This document shows, piece by piece, positions 1-9,609 of a stretch of DNA of 64,000 nucleotides (position 1 is the stretch's first letter; every line of letters starts with the position of its first letter). Source of the stretch: Azoarcus indigens. GTDB lineage: Bacteria; Pseudomonadota; Gammaproteobacteria; Burkholderiales; Rhodocyclaceae. The notes beneath the pieces are model-generated. The model had not been told where the DNA came from, did no database searches, and saw only the letters and a list, made by a program, of their open reading frames with translations. The translations under genes and the position numbers were made by a program. The stretch covers positions 186,001 through 250,000 of the forward strand of contig NZ_SNVV01000003.1 in NCBI RefSeq assembly GCF_004361735.1, in the 5' to 3' direction.

Positions 1-1
1 C

Positions 2-256
2 TGGGTCTCGGTGCATTGCCCGCAGCACGGCTGGGTGGATTTCGACCCCACCAACGCGCTGCTGCCGGCGCGGGAGCACATCGTGCTCGGCTGGGGGCGG
101 GACTTCTCCGACGTCTCCCCCTTGCGTGGCGTCATCCTCGGCGGCGGCGAGCACGAGCCGGAGATCGCGGTCACCGTGGTCCCCGCGGACGAAATCGCCC
201 AAGTCTATGGCCACGACGACCCGTCCTTTCCCGCCTCCGTCCCGCTGATCCGCTGA
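2..256 (+). CDS. Transglutaminase-like protein, C-terminal end (partial)
   Basis: Only the last 84 codons are inside the window, because the reading frame is already open at the first base. The segment reads HGWVDFDPTNALLP, then WGRDFSDVSPLRGVILGGG. This is the characteristic ending of bacterial transglutaminase-like proteins: the Asp of the Cys-His-Asp triad lies in the WVDFDPTN motif, and the Cys and His lie upstream, outside the window. These proteins are cysteine-protease-fold enzymes, often next to other peptide-modifying genes, but their substrates are mostly unknown. The gene ends 41 bp before the deacetylase-family gene and could share its transcript. The family call is firm; the function is not known. 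Confidence 0.85.
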   Translation, partial: WVSVHCPQHGWVDFDPTNALLPAREHIVLGWGRDFSDVSPLRGVILGGGEHEPEIAVTVVPADEIAQVYGHDDPSFPASVPLIR

Positions 257-297
257 GCCGCTGATCCACCGACCAGCCCCGGAGGGCCGCCTGCCGG

Positions 298-1200
298 ATG
301 CGCCTCTTCTACGCCGACCATTTCGTCCTGCCACTGCCGGCCGGCCATCGCTTCCCGATGGAGAAATACGCCCGCTTGCGCCAGCGCCTGCTGGACAGCG
401 GCCGCTTCCTCCCGGCGGACTTCTCCGTGCCGGACGCCGCCAGCGACGCAGAGGTCCTGCGCGCACACGACGCCGGCTATCTTGAACGCGTCATCAGCGG
501 CCAGTTGAGCGCGGCGGAACTCAAGGCCATCGGCTTTCCCTGGTCCGCCGCCATGGTGGAGCGCTCCCGCCGCTCCGCCGGCGCCACGCTGGCCGCCTGC
601 CGCCATGCGCTGCAGGCCGGCTGGGGCGCCAACCTCGCCGGCGGCACCCACCACGCCCATCGTGACGCCGGCTCCGGCTTCTGCGTGTTCAACGATGCTG
701 CCATCGCCGCGCTGGCGATGCGCGCCGAGGGCCGGGTGGAGCGCATCGCCATCGTCGATTGCGATGTACATCAGGGCGACGGCACCGCCACCATCCTGGC
801 CGGCGAACCTCAGGTCTTCACCTGCAGCCTCCACGGTGCCCGCAACTTCCCCTTCACCAAGGCGCGCAGTGATCTCGACGTGGAACTGGCGGACGAAACC
901 GGCGACGAGGCCTACCTGGAGGCGCTGGCCGGCGCGCTGAACATCGTCTTCGACGATTTCCGCCCGCAGTTGGTGATCTACCTCGCCGGCGCCGACCCCT
1001 ACGCCGGCGATCGCCTGGGCCGGCTGGCGCTGAGCAAGCGCGGGCTCATCGCCCGCGACAGCGCCGTGCTGCAGCGCTGCCACCAGGCCCGCGTCCCGGT
1101 CGCCCTCGCCATGGCCGGCGGTTATGCGCGCGAGATAGACGACACGGTGGACATCCACCTTGCCACCCTGCTCACAGCCGCGGACCTGCTCCAGCCGTGA
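298..1200 (+). CDS. Histone deacetylase family protein
   Basis: A 300-residue protein of the arginase/deacetylase fold, the expected length for bacterial class II-like members that remove acyl groups from lysine, polyamines or acetylated small molecules. The motifs lie in order: GGTHHAHRDAGSGFCVFND near residues 114-132 (active-site His pair and Asp), DCDVHQGDG near residues 154-162 (zinc-binding Asp and His), and GADPYAGDRLG near residue 231 (second zinc Asp). All metal ligands therefore appear intact. The start at 298 gives the usual MRLFYADHF N terminus. The stop overlaps the GTG start of the DUF429 gene by four bases (GTGA), so the two genes are translationally coupled. The substrate cannot be read from the sequence. 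Confidence 0.9.
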   Translation: MRLFYADHFVLPLPAGHRFPMEKYARLRQRLLDSGRFLPADFSVPDAASDAEVLRAHDAGYLERVISGQLSAAELKAIGFPWSAAMVERSRRSAGATLAACRHALQAGWGANLAGGTHHAHRDAGSGFCVFNDAAIAALAMRAEGRVERIAIVDCDVHQGDGTATILAGEPQVFTCSLHGARNFPFTKARSDLDVELADETGDEAYLEALAGALNIVFDDFRPQLVIYLAGADPYAGDRLGRLALSKRGLIARDSAVLQRCHQARVPVALAMAGGYAREIDDTVDIHLATLLTAADLLQP

Positions 1201-2084
1201 ATCTCGCCACCACCGCCTTGCTGGGCGTGGACTTCACCTCCGCACCGCGCAAGCGCAAGCCCATTACCGTCGCCCACGGTCATGTTGTCGGCAAGACCCT
1301 GCTACAGTTGGACGGTTTCGAGCATTTTCCCGACTGGACCGGTTTCGAGGCCCTGCTCGCCCGCCCCGGCCCCTGGGTGGGCGGCTTCGACTTCCCCTTC
1401 GGCCTGCCGCGCGAAGCAGTGTCCGACCTCGGCTGGCCGGAGACCTGGCCGGCGCTGCTGGGCCATTGCCAGGCACTGGGCAGGGCCGCCTTCCGCCAGG
1501 CGCTGGACCGCTACCGCGAAAGCCGCCCCGCCGGGCGTCGCTACGCGCATAGAGCGACCGACATGGCCGCTGTCTCCCACAGTTCGCTGAAGCTGGTCAA
1601 TCCACCGGTCGGACTGATGTTCCTCGAAGGCGCGCCGCGCTTGTTCGCCGCCGGCCTCAGCATGCCGGGGCTGCATGCGGGCGATCCGCGACGGATAGCG
1701 CTGGAGGCCTATCCCGGCCTGCTTGCCCGTAGCATCAGCAGGGCGCCTTACAAGAGCGACGATCCGCGCAAACATTCACCTGCGCGGGAGGCCACCCGCC
1801 ACCTGATCGTCGAAGCGCTCGCCGCCGGCAGCCACCCGCTGCGCCTGCAACTGCGCGGCCAGGACGCCCTGCTCCGGCAGTTGGTTGGCAACGCCAGCGG
1901 CGACCTGCTCGACGCCGTGCTGGCGCTGACGGAGGCCGCCGCCTCCATGCTGGCCGGCCCACCCTCCTTCGGCCTGCCTGCGGAGATCGACCCGCTGGAA
2001 GGCTGGATCGCCTGTGCTCCGCTGCCCCCCTTCAGCCCCCTTTCAGCGGCCACCGCCGCCGCGTGCCGCCAAGCTCTTCCTTGA
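1197..2084 (+). CDS. DUF429 domain protein
   Basis: A 295-residue protein starting with GTG inside the stop of the preceding deacetylase-family gene. The N terminus LLGVDFTSAPRKRKPI matches DUF429, a family with an RNase H-like appearance (an early Asp in GVDF) but no established function. The conserved central stretch YRESRPAGRRYAHRATD and the later EAYPGLLAR are also typical. There is no signal peptide or membrane segment, so the protein should be cytoplasmic. The four-base overlap suggests its job is linked to the deacetylase-family protein, though nothing in the sequence says how. The following bases, 2085-2247, hold no further gene. Confidence 0.8.
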   Translation: MNLATTALLGVDFTSAPRKRKPITVAHGHVVGKTLLQLDGFEHFPDWTGFEALLARPGPWVGGFDFPFGLPREAVSDLGWPETWPALLGHCQALGRAAFRQALDRYRESRPAGRRYAHRATDMAAVSHSSLKLVNPPVGLMFLEGAPRLFAAGLSMPGLHAGDPRRIALEAYPGLLARSISRAPYKSDDPRKHSPAREATRHLIVEALAAGSHPLRLQLRGQDALLRQLVGNASGDLLDAVLALTEAAASMLAGPPSFGLPAEIDPLEGWIACAPLPPFSPLSAATAAACRQALP

Positions 2085-2247
2085 CCGCCGAATGCGATTG
2101 ATGGTTTGATCGGCCTTCGCCTTTCGTCGTAACCGCACCGCCATACCGAGAGCGCATGCCGTCCCCCATGTTCCCGACGCCAGCAGGCCGCTCCCAATGC
2201 CACCCCACAGCTGCGGTCCGCTCGTTCTCGACGTGCTCCTGCCAGCA

Positions 2248-4620
2248 ATGACGCCAGCCCGGCGCTTCTTCGCGATCAGCCTGTTCGCACTGCTCACCCC
2301 CGCAGCCGGCGTGTTCAGTGCGCCGCCGGCGCAGGCAGGGCCCAAGGTTCCCCCTTCCGGCGTCGCCGAGTTCACGCCCTTCCGCAACCATGGCGCCGCC
2401 ATGCTGCTGCTCTCTCCCGGCGACGGCCGCATCCTGGACGCCAATGCCGCCGCCACGCATTTCTACGGCTATCCACCCGAGCGACTGATAGGTCGCACGC
2501 TGGATGAACTCACCGCGATGGACAACGAAGCCATCGCCGGCGAGCGCGCACTGGCGCAGCTCGAATCGCGCAGCCACCTGGTGCTGCCTCAGCGGCTCGC
2601 AAACGGCCGGGTGCGGGCTGTCGAGTTCTACACTTCGCCACTGGCCGGTACCACCACCGCCGCTGGCGGCCCGGCCCAGCTTGCGGTGCTGCAGGACGTG
2701 GAGGGCCTGCGCGAAGCCGAGGCGAGGCTCGCGGAGTACCGCCTGCATACCGAAGAGGCCATCCTCCGCAATAACCGCGAGGCGGTCGAGACGCAGTCCC
2801 GGCTGCGCCAGGCGCTGCTCGCCGCGGTACTGATACAGGCGCTCATCATCGCCCTGCTGATCGCCAACGTCGCCAACCGCCGCCGCATCACCCGCGCCCT
2901 GGTGCATCGCGAGGAACAGCTCACCGCGCTGATAGACGCCATGCCCGACCTGGTCTGCTTCAAGGATGGCAACGGCCGCTGGCGCCAGGTGAATGCCTTC
3001 GCGGTGCGCCAGCTCGGGCTGGAAGGCATCGACTACCACAACTGCCGCAACCTGGAGCTGGCCGAGCGCCAGCCCTTCCACCACGACACCTTCCACGCCT
3101 GCGAGGCCACCGACGAAGCCGCCTGGCAGCAGCGCAGCGTCTATCGCAGCGAAGAGCGCATCCCCTCGCCAGACAACCCGCACAGCGTGTTCGACGTCAT
3201 CAAGGTGCCGCTCTTCAACCCGGACGGCAGCCGCCGCGGCATGGTCGTCATCGGCCGCGACATCACCGCGCGCAAGGCGGCGGACTCCGAGATCGAGCGG
3301 CTGGCCTATTTCGACCCGCTCACCAACCTGCCCAACCGCCGCCTGCTGCAGGACCGCATCGCCAACGCCCAGGCCGGCGCCCGCCGCAGCGGCCGCTACG
3401 GCGCGATCCTGCTGGTGGACCTGGACTACTTCAAGACACTGAACGAGGCCCGCGGCCATGAGATGGGCGACCGCCTGCTGAAGGCCGTCGCCGAGCGCCT
3501 CACCGGCTGCCTGCGCGAAGCCGATACCGTGGCTCGTTTCGGTGGCGACGAGTTCGTGCTGCTCCTGCCCGACCTCGCCTCCCACGCCGGCTTCGCCGCC
3601 GATATGGCGCGCAGCGTGGCGGCCAAGGTGCGCAACGCGGTCGCCCTGCCCTACCCGATGGACGACGAGGACGTGGTGGTCGCCGCCAGCATAGGTGTCA
3701 CCCTGATCCCCAACGGCCAGGCCACCACCATCGCCGACCTGCTGAAGCAGGCCGAGACCGCCATGTACCAGGCCAAGGAGGCCGGCCGCGACCAGGTGCG
3801 CTTCTTCGAGCCGGAGATGCAGGCGCGGGTGGAAGCGCGCTTCGCCCTCGAAGGCGACCTGCGCCATGCGGTCGAGCGCGGCGAACTGCAGATGTACCTG
3901 CAGCCGCAGGTGGATGCCGAGGGCCAGATCCAGGCCGCCGAAGCGCTGATGCGCTGGCAGCATCCGCAGCGCGGCCTGGTGCCGCCTTCCCACTTCATCC
4001 CGGTGGCGGAGGAAACAGGGCTGATCCTGGAACTGGGCGAATGGGCGATGCGGGAGACCTGCCGCCTGCTCGCCCGCGCCGAAGCCGCCGGCACCCCCAT
4101 CCGCATGGCGGTGAACGTGAGCCCGCGGCAATTCCACCGCAGCGGCTTCATCCGCCGCGTGCGCGACATCCTGGCCGAAACCGGCGCCGATCCCACGCGA
4201 CTGACGATGGAAGTGACCGAGGGCCTGGTGATAGACCGGATACACCAGACCGTAGCGACGATGTCCGAGCTGCGCGCGCTGGGCGTGCATTTCTCCATCG
4301 ACGATTTCGGCACCGGCTATTCCTCGCTCGCCTATCTGAAGCGCCTGCCGATCAACGAGCTGAAGATCGACAAGACCTTCATCCAGGACGCCCCCAGCGA
4401 CCCCAACGATGCTGCGCTCATCGACACCATCCTGGCGGTCGCCGCCCACCTGCGCCTCAACGTGGTCGCGGAAGGCGTGGAAACGCGCGAGCAGGCGGAC
4501 TTTCTTACCCGCCGCGCGCCCATGCTATACCAGGGTTACCTGTTCGGCCGGCCGGAGCCTGCAGAAGGATTGCTGGAGCGGCTGGCGGCGCAGCAGGTGA
4601 TGAATTCGGCTTCGAGCTGA
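2248..4620 (+). CDS. PAS-GGDEF-EAL cyclic-di-GMP protein with signal peptide
   Basis: A membrane-bound c-di-GMP enzyme of 790 residues counted from 2248, where MTPARRFFAISLFALLTPAAG forms a signal peptide; an in-frame ATG at 2197 would only add an untypical leader. The domain order is an N-terminal PAS (about 45-150, periplasmic), one transmembrane helix (LIQALIIALLIANVA, about 195-210), a second PAS (about 220-345), GGDEF (about 350-510) and EAL (about 525-775). The GGDEF motif is intact (FGGDEFVLL), as are EALMRW, NVSPRQF and IDDFGTGYSSL. Both cyclase and phosphodiesterase activity are thus possible, although such tandems usually act mainly as phosphodiesterases. It stands alone, with the next gene convergent. 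Confidence 0.9.
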   Translation: MTPARRFFAISLFALLTPAAGVFSAPPAQAGPKVPPSGVAEFTPFRNHGAAMLLLSPGDGRILDANAAATHFYGYPPERLIGRTLDELTAMDNEAIAGERALAQLESRSHLVLPQRLANGRVRAVEFYTSPLAGTTTAAGGPAQLAVLQDVEGLREAEARLAEYRLHTEEAILRNNREAVETQSRLRQALLAAVLIQALIIALLIANVANRRRITRALVHREEQLTALIDAMPDLVCFKDGNGRWRQVNAFAVRQLGLEGIDYHNCRNLELAERQPFHHDTFHACEATDEAAWQQRSVYRSEERIPSPDNPHSVFDVIKVPLFNPDGSRRGMVVIGRDITARKAADSEIERLAYFDPLTNLPNRRLLQDRIANAQAGARRSGRYGAILLVDLDYFKTLNEARGHEMGDRLLKAVAERLTGCLREADTVARFGGDEFVLLLPDLASHAGFAADMARSVAAKVRNAVALPYPMDDEDVVVAASIGVTLIPNGQATTIADLLKQAETAMYQAKEAGRDQVRFFEPEMQARVEARFALEGDLRHAVERGELQMYLQPQVDAEGQIQAAEALMRWQHPQRGLVPPSHFIPVAEETGLILELGEWAMRETCRLLARAEAAGTPIRMAVNVSPRQFHRSGFIRRVRDILAETGADPTRLTMEVTEGLVIDRIHQTVATMSELRALGVHFSIDDFGTGYSSLAYLKRLPINELKIDKTFIQDAPSDPNDAALIDTILAVAAHLRLNVVAEGVETREQADFLTRRAPMLYQGYLFGRPEPAEGLLERLAAQQVMNSASS

Positions 4621-4855
4621 GGCTCTGGTGAGTGGGGGCTGAGTTGACGCCGGGTCGCAAAGTTGGCGGCATTGCGCCCCCGATCGGAAACGCCAGCGGC
4701 CACCAGCTGTAGCACGCGGCCAATACCGTTCAGATCAGCCAGACCGCTCGATCCCCTACGCAGGAGCCCTGTTTTCCCCCTCTCCCCCAACCGCGAGAGG
4801 AGAAGACCCAGTGCTTCCGTCCGGAGCCACGCCGTTTGGGCAGCAGCGACCAGCC
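4621..4855. other. Convergent intergenic gap, no gene seen
   Basis: These 235 bases lie between the GGDEF-EAL gene and the ankyrin-repeat gene, which converge. I see no credible reading frame. The stretch near 4770-4800 (CCCCCTCTCCCCCAACCGCG, then AGAGG) resembles the C/T-rich arms of the dispersed repeat at 52809 and 61975, but it is too divergent to assign. Confidence 0.4.
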
Positions 4856-5548
4856 TTACTGGATCTCGATTCGCAACCCCGGCGGCTCGATCCCCCGGCG
4901 GGCGCGCTCGGCGCGGATCAGTTCGGCGATATCGGTATTGCCATTGGACAATGCCCAGGCATCCGCGGTGTAGCCGGCGTCGTTGATCTGGTTGAGGTCC
5001 ACCGGCGTCTTCAGCAGCCGCTTGACCACGCCGATGTGGCCATTGCGGGCGGCCAGCATCAGCGCGTTGGCCTGGTTGGGCGCCAGCGCGCCGGGATCGG
5101 CGCCGGCGGCCAGCAGGCGGTCGACCAGCGCTTCGCGGCCCTCGAAGGCAGCGTAGTGCAGCGGCGTCCAACCCTCGTGGTTGACCGGCGCTCCGGCAGC
5201 TATCAGCAGCTCCGCCACTTCCTCATGCCCACGCAGCACCGCCAGCATCAGCGCGGAATCGCCGGCCTGGTTGCGGTGGCCCAGCCGCGGGCGGTACTGC
5301 AGCAGCGCCTTCACCGTGGCGGCGTTGCCTTCGCGGGCGGCGAGGATGAGCAGGGAATTGCCGTTGGCGTCCACCGTGTCCGGGTCGATGCCGCGGCGCA
5401 GCAGGTCGCTCAGCTGCGCGGTGTCGCCCAGGCGGGCGGAACTGACGGCGTCTTCATAACTGCCAGCCATCACCGGCGCGCTGACGGCGCACAACAGGGC
5501 AAGAGCGACGGCGGAGAGCAGGTGGCGGCGGGTATCAGGCTTGGGCAT
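4856..5548 (-). CDS. Secreted ankyrin-repeat protein
   Basis: From the start at 5548 the protein has 230 residues, beginning with a signal peptide (MPKPDTRRHLLSAVALALLCAVSAPVMAG). About five ankyrin repeats follow, for example DANGNSLLILAAREGNAATVKALLQ, HEGWTPLHYAAFEGREALVDRLLAAGADP and QANALMLAARNGHIGVVKRLL. It should sit in the periplasm as a protein-binding module. Its start overlaps the end of tatD by 14 bases, so it is the last gene of the mltG-tmk-holB-pilZ-tatD transcript. An upstream in-frame extension to 5638 lies inside tatD and gives a non-hydrophobic leader, so 5548 is preferred. Its partner is unknown. Confidence 0.85.
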   Translation of the reverse strand: MPKPDTRRHLLSAVALALLCAVSAPVMAGSYEDAVSSARLGDTAQLSDLLRRGIDPDTVDANGNSLLILAAREGNAATVKALLQYRPRLGHRNQAGDSALMLAVLRGHEEVAELLIAAGAPVNHEGWTPLHYAAFEGREALVDRLLAAGADPGALAPNQANALMLAARNGHIGVVKRLLKTPVDLNQINDAGYTADAWALSNGNTDIAELIRAERARRGIEPPGLRIEIQ

Positions 5549-6305
5549 GTCGGAAGAGACGGAAGAAGTTCTCGGTGGTGGCGCTCTCGATGCGCGCCAG
5601 CGGTTCGCCGCGCAGGCGGGCGATTTCCTCGGCCACATGCACCACCCAGGCAGGCTGGTTGGTCTTGCCGCGGTGTGGCACCGGCGCGAGGTAGGGCGAA
5701 TCGGTTTCGATCAGCAGGCGGTCCAGCGGCACGTAGGCGGCCACCTCCTTGAGGTCGGCGGCGCTGCGGAAGGTGACGATGCCGGAGAAGGAGATGTAGA
5801 AGCCCTGGTCCAGCGCGGCCTCGGCTACTTCCCGGCTCTCGGTGAAGCAGTGCATCACCCCGCCGGCCTCGCCGGCATTCTCTTCCCGCATCAGCCGCAG
5901 GGTGTCGGCGGCGGCACTGCGGGTATGGATCACCAGCGGCTTTCCACAGGCGCGCGCGGCGCGGATGTGGGTGCGGAAGCGTTCACGCTGCCACTCTGGC
6001 GCGTCCTTGTGCCAGTGGTAGTCCAGCCCGGTTTCGCCGATGGCGATCACCTTGGGATGATCGGCCAACGCCAGCAGACGGGCGACGTCCGGCTCCTCGC
6101 AATCGGCATTGTCCGGATGCACGCCGACCGAGGCCCAAAGATGGTCGTGGCGCTCGGCCAGGGACAGCACCGCCGGGAAATCCTCCAACGTCACGCTGAT
6201 GCACAGCGCGCGGCCCACGCCGTTCTCGACCATCGCCGCCAGTACCTCGGCCTCGCGTTCGCGCAGGTCGGGGAAATCGAGGTGGCAATGGGAATCGACG
6301 AACAT
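5535..6305 (-). CDS. tatD: TatD family metal-dependent hydrolase/deoxyribonuclease
   Basis: A 256-residue TIM-barrel metallohydrolase of the TatD/YcfH group, the usual length. Metal ligands are visible in order: DSHCHLDF (two His near residues 6-8), GETGLDYHW (Glu near 93), VIHTRSA (His near 128), MHCFTES (His near 153) and IETDSPYL (Asp near 204). The YcfH branch typically sits beside holB and tmk, as here. Family members show 3'-5' exonuclease activity on DNA and RNA, and a role in nucleic-acid quality control is usually proposed. It lies ten bases downstream of the PilZ gene and overlaps the ankyrin gene. Confidence 0.93.
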   Translation of the reverse strand: MFVDSHCHLDFPDLREREAEVLAAMVENGVGRALCISVTLEDFPAVLSLAERHDHLWASVGVHPDNADCEEPDVARLLALADHPKVIAIGETGLDYHWHKDAPEWQRERFRTHIRAARACGKPLVIHTRSAAADTLRLMREENAGEAGGVMHCFTESREVAEAALDQGFYISFSGIVTFRSAADLKEVAAYVPLDRLLIETDSPYLAPVPHRGKTNQPAWVVHVAEEIARLRGEPLARIESATTENFFRLFRHAQA

Positions 6306-6315
6306 GGAACCGCGC

Positions 6316-6681
6316 TCAGAGGGTGTGGGTGGGGCGGCTGGAGCCGAGGTGGCCAGCCAGGATCTGTTCGATGCGCGCCTTCAGCGCATGGCCAGCTTCG
6401 TCGGCGGCAAAATGCACGCCTATGCCCTGCGTCTTGCCGCCCTGCGCGCCTTGCGGCGTGACCCAAGCGACCACGCCGGCCACCGGATGCTTGGTCGGGT
6501 CGTCCATCAGCTGCAGCAGCATGAACACCTCGTCGCCCAGGCCGTAGGGACGCGGCGTCGGTACGAAGATGCCGCCATTCACCAGGAAGGGCATGTAGGC
6601 GGCGTACAGGGCCGACTTCGAGTTGATGTTCAGCGACAGCACGCTGGGGCGTGCCGCCATGGGCCGGACGGTGTCGTTCAT
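6316..6681 (-). CDS. PilZ domain protein
   Basis: A 121-residue single-domain PilZ protein of the type named for the Pseudomonas type IV pilus biogenesis factor. The stretch SLNINSKSALYAAYMPFLVNGGIFVPT is characteristic of this group, and GVVAWVTPQGAQGGKTQGIGVHF corresponds to the beta-barrel core. The canonical c-di-GMP RxxxR and (D/N)xSxxG motifs are not evident. This is also true of the pilus-type PilZ, which does not bind the nucleotide and acts through protein contact. Its start overlaps the stop of holB by four bases (ATGA). The order holB-pilZ-tatD is common in beta- and gammaproteobacteria and supports the call. Confidence 0.88.
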   Translation of the reverse strand: MNDTVRPMAARPSVLSLNINSKSALYAAYMPFLVNGGIFVPTPRPYGLGDEVFMLLQLMDDPTKHPVAGVVAWVTPQGAQGGKTQGIGVHFAADEAGHALKARIEQILAGHLGSSRPTHTL

Positions 6682-7739
6682 CCTCGCGCTCCGTGGGTTG
6701 CTCGCATGTAGCGCAGCAGCATGTCTTCGAGGACGAGACGCATGTTCAGGGGATGCTGGGCTACGCGGCGGATTTGGCTGAGTTCATTGTAACAGCCCGT
6801 CACTGCCGCCACGGTGGCACGCCCCGCCAGCGCTTCCAGCTGCGCCGCCTGCCCGGGGAAGAAGCGCACCTTGCCGCCCAGGCGCAGCGCGGCGATGTCC
6901 GCCACCCAGCGCTGCATCCAGTCCACCAGCTGCGGCAGGCCGAAGCCGGCAGCCAGCGCTTCCTTGGATTTCAGCCACGCCTCCCACTGGCCGGCCAGCT
7001 TCAGCGGATCGCTACCCTGCGGCCGGGCGACGTCGGCGACGAAGCGCTGCAACAGCGCGCCCCCGCCCTGCGCCGCCAGCCGCTCCGCCGCCAGCGGCAT
7101 GCCGCCGCAGAGGGCGACCATGGCGGCATCCACGTCCTGATGGCTTTCGCGCCAGCGAGCCAGTTCGGCCTCGGCCGGGCGGGAGAAGGCCCACTGCTGG
7201 CAGCGGCTGCGTATGGTCGGCAGCAGGCGGCGCGGCGCCGAGGACACCAGCAGGAAGACGCAGCCGGCAGGCGGTTCTTCCAGCAGCTTGAGCAGGGCAT
7301 TGGCGGTGAAGATGTTCATCGCCTCCGCCGGGTCGAGGATCACCACCCGCCGGGCGCTGTGGTGGCCGGTGACCATCAGCGCGGCCTGCAGATCGCGGAT
7401 CTGCTCGATGACGATCTGCGCCGACTTGGCCTTCTCCTTGCCGCCGTCCTTGGCGCCTTCGCCTTCACCACCTTCACCGACCGGCGTCTCGGCATCGGCG
7501 GCGGGGATCACGCGGAAGAAGTCCGGATGGTTGCCGGAGAGCCGCCACTGGCAGGCAGCGCAATGGCCGCAGGCGTGGCCGTCGGCGGCCGGCGCCTCGC
7601 ACAGCAGGCGGGCGGCCAGCGTCTCTGCCAGCTCGCGCTTGCCCAGTCCGCCGGGCCCGACGAAGAGCAAGGCGTGCGGCAGGCGCTCGCCGAGATCGAC
7701 GATGCGCTTCCAGGTCGGCTGCAGCCAGGGATGCATCAC
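6678..7739 (-). CDS. holB: DNA polymerase III subunit delta'
   Basis: A 353-residue clamp-loader subunit that helps place the sliding clamp on primed DNA. Near the N terminus is [12 protein letters not shown], a Walker A-like loop with the altered sequence usual for delta'. The zinc module follows, with four Cys in [38 protein letters not shown] near residues 145-165 is the conserved sensor/SRC-adjacent region (SRCQQW follows). An Asp/Glu/Lys-rich insert ([18 protein letters not shown]) near residue 85 is longer than in many homologues. The start overlaps the tmk stop by four bases; a second Met lies at 7736. Confidence 0.93.
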   Translation of the reverse strand: MMHPWLQPTWKRIVDLGERLPHALLFVGPGGLGKRELAETLAARLLCEAPAADGHACGHCAACQWRLSGNHPDFFRVIPAADAETPVGEGGEGEGAKDGGKEKAKSAQIVIEQIRDLQAALMVTGHHSARRVVILDPAEAMNIFTANALLKLLEEPPAGCVFLLVSSAPRRLLPTIRSRCQQWAFSRPAEAELARWRESHQDVDAAMVALCGGMPLAAERLAAQGGGALLQRFVADVARPQGSDPLKLAGQWEAWLKSKEALAAGFGLPQLVDWMQRWVADIAALRLGGKVRFFPGQAAQLEALAGRATVAAVTGCYNELSQIRRVAQHPLNMRLVLEDMLLRYMRATHGARG

Positions 7740-8359
7740 GCGTAGCGCTCCTGCAGCAGCGCCAACAGTTCCTCGCGGATCGCCGCCGGCGGGCGGTTCG
7801 CATCGATCACCCGGATGCGGCCGCTGGACGCGGCAGCCCGCTCCAGGTAGGCGGCGCGCACCCGCTCGAAGAAGTCGCGGCGCTCGCGCTCGAAGCGGTC
7901 CGGTGCCTCGCCGGTGCCGGCGACACGGGCGGCGGCCACCTCCGGTGGCAGATCGAACAGCAAGGTGAGGTCAGGCTGCAGGCCGGGATGCACCCAGGCT
8001 TCCAGCGCCTCGAACTTGGCCTTGTCCAGGCCGCGGCCGCCGACCTGGTAGGCATAGGTGGCGTCGGAGAAACGGTCGCACACCACCCAGCGGCCCGCCG
8101 CCAGCGCTGGCAGGATGCGGGCGGCCAGGTGCTCGCGCCGGGCGGCGAACATCAGCATGGCCTCGGTTTCCAGGTCCATCGCCTCATGCAGCACCAGCTC
8201 GCGCAGGCGCTCGCCCAGCGGCGTGCCACCCGGCTCCCGGCTCTGCTCCACCGCCAGCCCGCGGCCCTGCAGCCAGTCCACCGCCGCCGCGATCTGGCTG
8301 CTCTTGCCGGCGCCGTCTATGCCTTCGAAAGTGATGAAGCGCCCTTGCGCAACTGCCAT
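7736..8359 (-). CDS. tmk: Thymidylate kinase
   Basis: A 207-residue dTMP kinase, the normal length, converting dTMP to dTDP for DNA synthesis. The P-loop is [10 protein letters not shown] (residues 12-21), the DR(Y/F) motif is [12 protein letters not shown], and the lid region carries Arg-rich [13 protein letters not shown]. The start at 8359 ([13 protein letters not shown]) places the P-loop at the usual distance. The stop overlaps the start of holB by four bases (ATGA), and mltG ends 34 bases upstream. The genes are thus co-transcribed in the conserved order mltG-tmk-holB. Confidence 0.95.
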   Translation of the reverse strand: MAVAQGRFITFEGIDGAGKSSQIAAAVDWLQGRGLAVEQSREPGGTPLGERLRELVLHEAMDLETEAMLMFAARREHLAARILPALAAGRWVVCDRFSDATYAYQVGGRGLDKAKFEALEAWVHPGLQPDLTLLFDLPPEVAAARVAGTGEAPDRFERERRDFFERVRAAYLERAAASSGRIRVIDANRPPAAIREELLALLQERYA

Positions 8360-8393
8360 GTCGTTCTTCCCGATGCCCCGCTCGGCGTCGATT

Positions 8394-9398
8394 TCAATTG
8401 CCGCGGCTGCCGCGCTGGTAGCGGTTGACCGCGCGGTTGTGGTCGTCCAGGTTGCGCGAGAACTCGCTGCTGCCGTCCCCGCGCGAGACGAAATAGTACA
8501 GATCAGTCTGCGGCGGCCTCACCGCCGCCAGCAGGGACTCCCGCCCCGGCATGGCGATCGGCGTCGGCGGCAGGCCGATCCGGGTGTAGGTGTTCCAGGG
8601 GTGGTCCGTCTCCAGCTGGCGCTTGCGCAGGCGGCCGTCGAAGTCGCTGCCCAGGCCGTAGATCACGGTCGGGTCGGTCTGCAGCCGCATGCCTACCTTC
8701 AGCCGGTTGACGAACACCGAAGCAACTAGCCCGCGGTCTTCAGGCCGGCCGGTCTCCTTCTCGATGATGGAGGCGAGAATCAGCGCCTGGTAAGGGCTGG
8801 CCAGCGGCAACGTGGGATCGCGCTCCGCCCATACCTTCTGCAGATGCTCCTGCATGGCGCCGTAGGCGCGCTTGAATAGGGCGATGGCGCTGGACTGCTT
8901 GTCGAACAGATAGGTATCCGGGAAGAACAGGCCTTCGGGATGGGCATCCGCCACGCCGATGCGTTGCAGCAACTCGGCGTCCGTCAGGCCGACGCTGTCC
9001 GGCTTCAGGTTGGGATTGGACTCCACCGCGTCGCGCATCTGGCGGAAGGTCCAGCCCTCCACTACCAGCAGTTCGCCCTGGGAAACGTCGCCGGCAGACA
9101 ACTTGAGGATGAGCTCCCACGGCGTGACGCCGGTATGCACTTCGTAGCTGCCGGCCTTGATGGACTGCGCCTTGCCACTGAGCCGCGCCATCCAGTACAG
9201 CGCCGCCGGCTCTATCGGCACGCCCGCGCGGGCGATGGCGTTGGCCGCCTGGCGCATGTTGTAGCCGCGCTCCACGGTGAAATCCAGCGGTTCCGTCGGC
9301 AGCGGCAGCGCGCGGTGGGCATACCACCAGGCGCCGCCGGCAGCCAGCGCAGCCAGCAGGCAGGCGAAGAGGAAGAGTCGGAACAGGAAACGCTTCAT
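8394..9398 (-). CDS. mltG: Endolytic murein transglycosylase MltG
   Basis: From the ATG at 9398 the protein has 334 residues, the family length, and begins with a membrane anchor ([25 protein letters not shown]). An upstream in-frame ATG at 9491 would bury this anchor behind a Pro/Ala-rich leader, so it is rejected. MltG cuts nascent glycan strands and sets their length. The catalytic region contains [15 protein letters not shown] (the Glu of the IEKET motif), then [20 protein letters not shown] and the C-terminal region ending [12 protein letters not shown]. The LysM-like subdomain precedes it. It is the first gene of the mltG-tmk-holB-pilZ-tatD operon. The promoter should lie in the 211-bp gap shared with divergent ygfZ. 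Confidence 0.94.
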   Translation of the reverse strand: MKRFLFRLFLFACLLAALAAGGAWWYAHRALPLPTEPLDFTVERGYNMRQAANAIARAGVPIEPAALYWMARLSGKAQSIKAGSYEVHTGVTPWELILKLSAGDVSQGELLVVEGWTFRQMRDAVESNPNLKPDSVGLTDAELLQRIGVADAHPEGLFFPDTYLFDKQSSAIALFKRAYGAMQEHLQKVWAERDPTLPLASPYQALILASIIEKETGRPEDRGLVASVFVNRLKVGMRLQTDPTVIYGLGSDFDGRLRKRQLETDHPWNTYTRIGLPPTPIAMPGRESLLAAVRPPQTDLYYFVSRGDGSSEFSRNLDDHNRAVNRYQRGSRGN

Positions 9399-9609
9399 GC
9401 AGAACGAAAGGACCAAGGCCGCGGCAGCAGGCGCGCGCGCCGGAGGCGCGGACAGGCTGCCGCCCTGCGGCGGGGCCCTATAATACTTCATCGCTCAGCA
9501 GGCCCAACCCACAGCCTTCTCTGCGACCGACTATGCCGATCTACGTATCGCCCGCCGGGTTCTGGCCCTCATCGAACCCGGCCCCGCAACCCTCATCGAG
9601 AGCCGAAAT

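Noticed and set aside
2032-4449. An 805-codon open frame on the minus strand
   Set aside because: It lies fully antisense to the PAS-GGDEF-EAL gene. Its translation is His/Gly/Ala-rich without family motifs, as expected from high-GC third positions.
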